Positions 61,048 to 64,000 of a stretch of DNA of 64,000 nt are shown here, one piece after another. The stretch is from Granulosicoccus sp036478565. GTDB taxonomy: Bacteria; Pseudomonadota; Gammaproteobacteria; Granulosicoccales; Granulosicoccaceae. The position numbers and the translations under genes were made by a program. The stretch spans positions 1 through 64,000 of the forward strand of contig OZ245050.1 in assembly GCA_965224525.1 (NCBI GenBank), in the 5' to 3' direction. The notes under the pieces were generated by a model. It was not told where the DNA came from. It did no database searches and saw nothing but the letters and a program-made list of their open reading frames with translations. Every line of letters begins with the position of its first letter. Position 1 is the stretch's first letter.

Positions 61048-61580
61048 CGGTTCGATGTGTCAGGGGGCGATGGGGCATGCAGTTTATCAGTGTGCAAGCT
61101 ACGTTTTTTGGCAACTCGCTTTTTAAACCAATTTTCAAGTATCAGTGCGGCGGCGAGTGTATCGACATCTGCGTGGCTTGTCTTGCATCGTCGCTGACCA
61201 CTGCTACGCTGACGCTTCAGTTCAGTTTGCGCCGCCATAGAGCTGAAACGCTCATCGGCTGCGAATACCGGCAGTGCTGTCCGGCTGACCAGTTTTTTTA
61301 TAAACCCGCGCACATGCGCAGTGATATCTTGCTCCTCACCACTAACGGTCAGCGGCCAACCAACGACCAACAGAACCGGCTGCCACTCAGCCAGCAGTTT
61401 GTCTATCGATTGCCAGTCGGGTGTGCCGTTAGTATTGCCAACAATCGACAGCGGTTGTGTCGTACCGGTCAGGGTTTCGCCTACGGCTACACCAATGCGT
61501 CGACTACCGTAGTCAAAGGCCATGCAAGTGCCATGCGGAGCGGAAGCGGCGTCCGGGCCAGGCAAGCAGGAATCAGACAT
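61044..61580 (-). CDS. ruvX: RuvX/YqgF pre-16S rRNA nuclease (Holliday junction resolvase-like)
   Basis: RuvX/YqgF is an RNase H-fold nuclease needed for 16S rRNA maturation and often called a putative Holliday junction resolvase. In 178 residues it shows MAFDYGSRRIGVAVG (first catalytic Asp), LLVVGWPLT, PVFAADERFSS, and DTLAAALILENW with the last acidic residue. The C-terminal 25 residues are basic. About 22 residues before the core may not be translated, since an ATG near 61520 (MAFDYG) is also possible. Confidence 0.92.
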   Translation of the reverse strand: MSDSCLPGPDAASAPHGTCMAFDYGSRRIGVAVGETLTGTTQPLSIVGNTNGTPDWQSIDKLLAEWQPVLLVVGWPLTVSGEEQDITAHVRGFIKKLVSRTALPVFAADERFSSMAAQTELKRQRSSGQRRCKTSHADVDTLAAALILENWFKKRVAKKRSLHTDKLHAPSPPDTSNR

Positions 61581-61618
61581 GGATGGCTCCGGGTTGCCGG
61601 GTGGCCGGCAGAACTGAA

Positions 61619-62188
61619 TCAGGCGTGCCCGGCATGGCCCACCATCTGCTCCAGCTTGATACCAAATTTTTCGCCAACTGCATGGCGACGCTCATCCAGC
61701 GCAGTATGAAAAATGATATCGGTGGTGGCCGGGCATGTCAGCCAGGCATTGTCGGCGATTTCCACTTCCAGCTGACCTGGGCCCCAGCCCGCATGACCGA
61801 GTAAAACCAGGTAATCCTCCGGCCCTTCGTGGTGAGCGATTGCCTCCAGAACATCCCGTGAGCTCGACATGGAGACGTCACTGCCGAAGTTGCGAGTGCA
61901 CTCGTAATCGTTGCCGGGTGGGTGCAATACCAGGCCGTGTCCCGGATCTACGGGCCCCCCGCGCAGTACAGTGATTTCGCTGATGGTGTCGGTATCTGGT
62001 TTGATCTGCAATTGCAGGAGCACTTCACCCAGCTGCATACCGAGATTATGATTGATGACTACGCCGAAAGCACCGTGCTTGTCATGATCAAGCAGATAGA
62101 TGAGCGACTCGCGAAAATGTGAGTCTCGCATCTGCGGCATCGACAGCAGGAAGTGATGTGATAGATCCAAGGGCAACCGCAATGGCAA
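61619..62188 (-). CDS. yqgE: YqgE/AlgH family protein
   Basis: A conserved protein of about 190 residues of unknown biochemical role; AlgH was first linked to alginate regulation in Pseudomonas. Seen are HHFLLSMPQMRDSHF at the start, YLLDHDKHGAFGVVINHNLG, LRGGPVDPGHGLVLH and the closing VGEKFGI. The reading frame is open much further upstream, but that part overlaps tonB and is not protein-like; the TTG at 62188 (GGA five bases before) fits the family length, while the first ATG in the domain is at 62140. Confidence 0.9.
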   Translation of the reverse strand: MPLRLPLDLSHHFLLSMPQMRDSHFRESLIYLLDHDKHGAFGVVINHNLGMQLGEVLLQLQIKPDTDTISEITVLRGGPVDPGHGLVLHPPGNDYECTRNFGSDVSMSSSRDVLEAIAHHEGPEDYLVLLGHAGWGPGQLEVEIADNAWLTCPATTDIIFHTALDERRHAVGEKFGIKLEQMVGHAGHA

Positions 62189-62267
62189 GCTGTTCCGTGA
62201 GTGTACCGCAGTCGTGCATGGCGGGGAATAAAGAGCCAAGGGTATTGGTAACGTGCCTGTCGCTGGC

Positions 62268-63146
62268 TCAGTAGCTGATGACAGTATTGCTACTCTGGAA
62301 TTCCCAGGTTCGAATGATGTACAAAATATCGGTCTCTTCGGCCAGACTGCCTTCCATTGGATCAAATGGGCCAGACAGCTCCACAATTCGCTTGGCAGCA
62401 TCATCCAGCACTTTTTCACCGGATGAGCGTTTAACCTTGATGCTGTGGATTTCGCCACTCTTCCAGATACCGACGACTAGCATCAGATTGCCTGTCAGTT
62501 GGTTGCGACGAGCGGCGTCCGGGTAATTCAAATTGCCGATACGCTCAACCTTCTCAACCCAGCGGTACATGTAATCAGCGGAAGTGGCTTCAGTTGTGCG
62601 GGCGTTGACTGTCTTGATCTTTGGCCGTTTTGCGTATTCCTCCTGTTTTCTGTCGATTTCAGCGCTTAATTTTGCGATATCGAGATTTTGCTGAACGACG
62701 AATGTGTCGCGCCGAACCGGTGTTTCGATGGATTCCTCGTCCGGTTTTTCCTTGTCGATTTCATCATCAGCGAACAATGTGGTCAATACATCATCGGCTG
62801 CTGCAGTTGACGGCGCTGGCGAGCTTGCGAGTATCGGTACCTGGGCGACGCCTTCGGTGTCAAAGTCCTGCGCACTTGTAAATGGCGACGAAGGACGGGT
62901 ATTTTCATCGCTTTCGCCACCGCCATCCTGAGAGCTGGCAGCCAGGTAGTCGGCCTCTTCAGGTTTCTCATTGTTCTGGTTATTCACCAGAATCACTTCG
63001 ACCGAGGGCGGTGTAGTCAGCTCGCTCAGGAATGGTTTGAAGCTTAGGCCCAGAATAATGATGGCGTGCACAGCAGCTGCGACAAATAAAGTTATCGTCA
63101 GTACATCTGGCTTGTTGTCATTGGTTGAAAGGGCGGAAGTACGCAT
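62268..63146 (-). CDS. TonB-type energy transducer
   Basis: A 292-residue TonB-like protein. One transmembrane helix lies near residues 16-37, then a low-complexity acidic linker (about 38-190), and the C-terminal TonB domain (IGNLNYPDAARRNQLTGNLMLVVGI, in short NYPDAARRNQLTGNLM). TonB passes energy from the proton gradient to outer-membrane transporters. ExbB and ExbD are not adjacent; the place before yqgE is the tonB site known from Pseudomonas and relatives. ATG at 63146 was preferred over a TTG at 63197. Confidence 0.9.
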   Translation of the reverse strand: MRTSALSTNDNKPDVLTITLFVAAAVHAIIILGLSFKPFLSELTTPPSVEVILVNNQNNEKPEEADYLAASSQDGGGESDENTRPSSPFTSAQDFDTEGVAQVPILASSPAPSTAAADDVLTTLFADDEIDKEKPDEESIETPVRRDTFVVQQNLDIAKLSAEIDRKQEEYAKRPKIKTVNARTTEATSADYMYRWVEKVERIGNLNYPDAARRNQLTGNLMLVVGIWKSGEIHSIKVKRSSGEKVLDDAAKRIVELSGPFDPMEGSLAEETDILYIIRTWEFQSSNTVISY

Positions 63147-63199
63147 TGTCAGTGTCAGACGTGTCTCGGCATGGTTTGAACTAGGTAGTCGGGGCAAGT

Positions 63200-64000
63200 T
63201 TAGGAGAGTTCGTCCTCCAGTGCATCCAGGTAGCGATCGGCGATACCGGGTCGATAGTGCTTATCGTCGTCCGCTATACCAGTCTCGGCTCTGGCATGGG
63301 CATCAAGCTCACGTACACAGGTCGGACTGGTGACATTAATCTCGGTCAGGTATTCACCAATCATATCCAGACCCACGAAATGCAAGCCACGTTCCAGCAG
63401 GGTCGGCGCAATTGCCTCGGCAATTCGCCGTTCACCGCTAGTAAGCGGCATTGGCACACCGCGACCGCCAGCCGCCAGATTGCCACGCGTCTCACCCTGG
63501 GCTGGAATACGGGCCAACGTAAAGGGGACGGGTTTGCCAGCGACCACCAGAACGCGTTTGTCACCCTTGGTGATTTCCGGTATGTAGCGCTGAGCCATTA
63601 TTTGTCGCTGATTGTTCAAGGTGGCCTGCTCCAGTACGACGTTGATATTCGGATCGGCTGGTGTCAGACGAAAGATGCCGGCACCACCCATGCCATCCAG
63701 CGGTTTGATAATCGCATCCCCATGCTCGTGGATGAATGCCTTGAGACGCTCCGCGCTGGTAGTGACAAGAGTAGGAGGGCAGAACTCACTGAACCAGGCA
63801 GTGAACAATTTTTCGTTCACGTCACGCAGGGACGCCGGTCGATTGCTGACCAGTACACCCTCAATAGCGGCTCTCTCCAGCAGATAAGTGGTGTAGATAT
63901 AGTCCATGTCAAACGGCGGATCTTTGCGCATCAGAATGATGTCGTGCTCCGCCAGAGGTGCGTCAAACGGGTCTTCAGTCTCAAACCAGTGAGTGTTGTC
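63200..64000 (-). CDS. gshB: Glutathione synthetase, C-terminal part
   Basis: GshB joins gamma-glutamylcysteine and glycine. The frame is open through the right edge of the window (23 codons before the ATG at 63931), so the N-terminus is outside. The visible 266 codons include IILMRKDPPFDMDYIYTTYLLE in part (RKDPPFDM), KPLDGMGGAGIF of the ATP-grasp, and INVTSPTCVRELD. A complete E. coli GshB has 315 residues, so only about 50 are missing. Confidence 0.95.
   Translation of the reverse strand, partial: DNTHWFETEDPFDAPLAEHDIILMRKDPPFDMDYIYTTYLLERAAIEGVLVSNRPASLRDVNEKLFTAWFSEFCPPTLVTTSAERLKAFIHEHGDAIIKPLDGMGGAGIFRLTPADPNINVVLEQATLNNQRQIMAQRYIPEITKGDKRVLVVAGKPVPFTLARIPAQGETRGNLAAGGRGVPMPLTSGERRIAEAIAPTLLERGLHFVGLDMIGEYLTEINVTSPTCVRELDAHARAETGIADDDKHYRPGIADRYLDALEDELS

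Noticed and set aside
60885..61709. 274-codon plus-strand frame across pyrR and ruvX
   Set aside because: It is antisense to two recognisable genes and made of shadow-like composition.

Overview
The window reads as chromosome of a free-living, aerobic, Gram-negative gammaproteobacterium with moderate GC. The basis is gene order as well as gene content. The run gshB-tonB-yqgE-ruvX-pyrR-pyrB-pyrC' (58.1-64 kb, minus strand) and the yggS/proC/yggT block divergent from pilT-pilU (22.7-28.5 kb) are arrangements known from Pseudomonas and relatives. Outer-membrane lipoproteins, a TonB protein, type II secretion and type IV pilus motors all imply a diderm cell. I cannot name the genus. No rRNA, tRNA, CRISPR array, prophage or intact insertion sequence was recognised.

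Layout. 0-3.8 kb: purine catabolism (end of xdhB, xdhC, a GNAT enzyme, convergent puuE-type allantoinase). 4-10 kb: two tandem Slp-family lipoproteins (the first with a histidine-rich tail), a secreted trypsin-like protease, a pentahaem cytochrome c, L-serine dehydratase with a 7-bp tandem repeat across its stop codon, and a CopD-like membrane protein. 10.4-12.4 kb: msrA and a PPK2 kinase translationally coupled, plus a small unknown gene. 12.4-22 kb: a decayed copy of the gspF 3' end, a lipoprotein gamma-glutamyltransferase, and a minus-strand block gspC-gspD-gspE-gspF-phosphatase. 22-28.5 kb: an HU protein with a lysine-rich tail, yggS-tal-proC-yggT, and pilT-pilU. 28.6-36.3 kb: an Lrp/AsnC regulator divergent from a complete sulfate-to-sulfide operon cysJ-I-H-D-NC.

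36.3-43.2 kb: a 63-bp palindromic element, a RimJ/RimL-type acetyltransferase, a molybdopterin oxidoreductase divergent from a MocR regulator, and a TetR regulator divergent from two cytochrome c'-like proteins and a small membrane protein. 43.3-46.5 kb: a possible small zinc-ribbon gene and a 935-residue collagen-like surface lipoprotein with five interspersed carbohydrate-binding-like modules. 46.6-50.2 kb: a redox cassette (monohaem cytochrome c, PepSY protein, two-component system, cytochrome b561). 50.3-55.5 kb: an RbbA/YhiI/YhhJ-type export system preceded by an FNR/Anr-like box. 55.7-58.1 kb: a two-domain secreted polysaccharide deacetylase, a TfoX-like protein and thymidine kinase. 58.1-64 kb: the pyr and housekeeping block, with an inactive dihydroorotase homologue.

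Functionally the core is housekeeping: pyrimidine synthesis, sulfur assimilation, proline synthesis, PLP homeostasis, pilus retraction and secretion. The accessory part is dominated by periplasmic haem proteins and surface lipoproteins. The most unusual items are the gspF remnant, the collagen-like lipoprotein, the sdaA-end heptamer repeat, the mini-palindrome after cysNC, the His-rich Slp protein and the two compact cytochrome cassettes.
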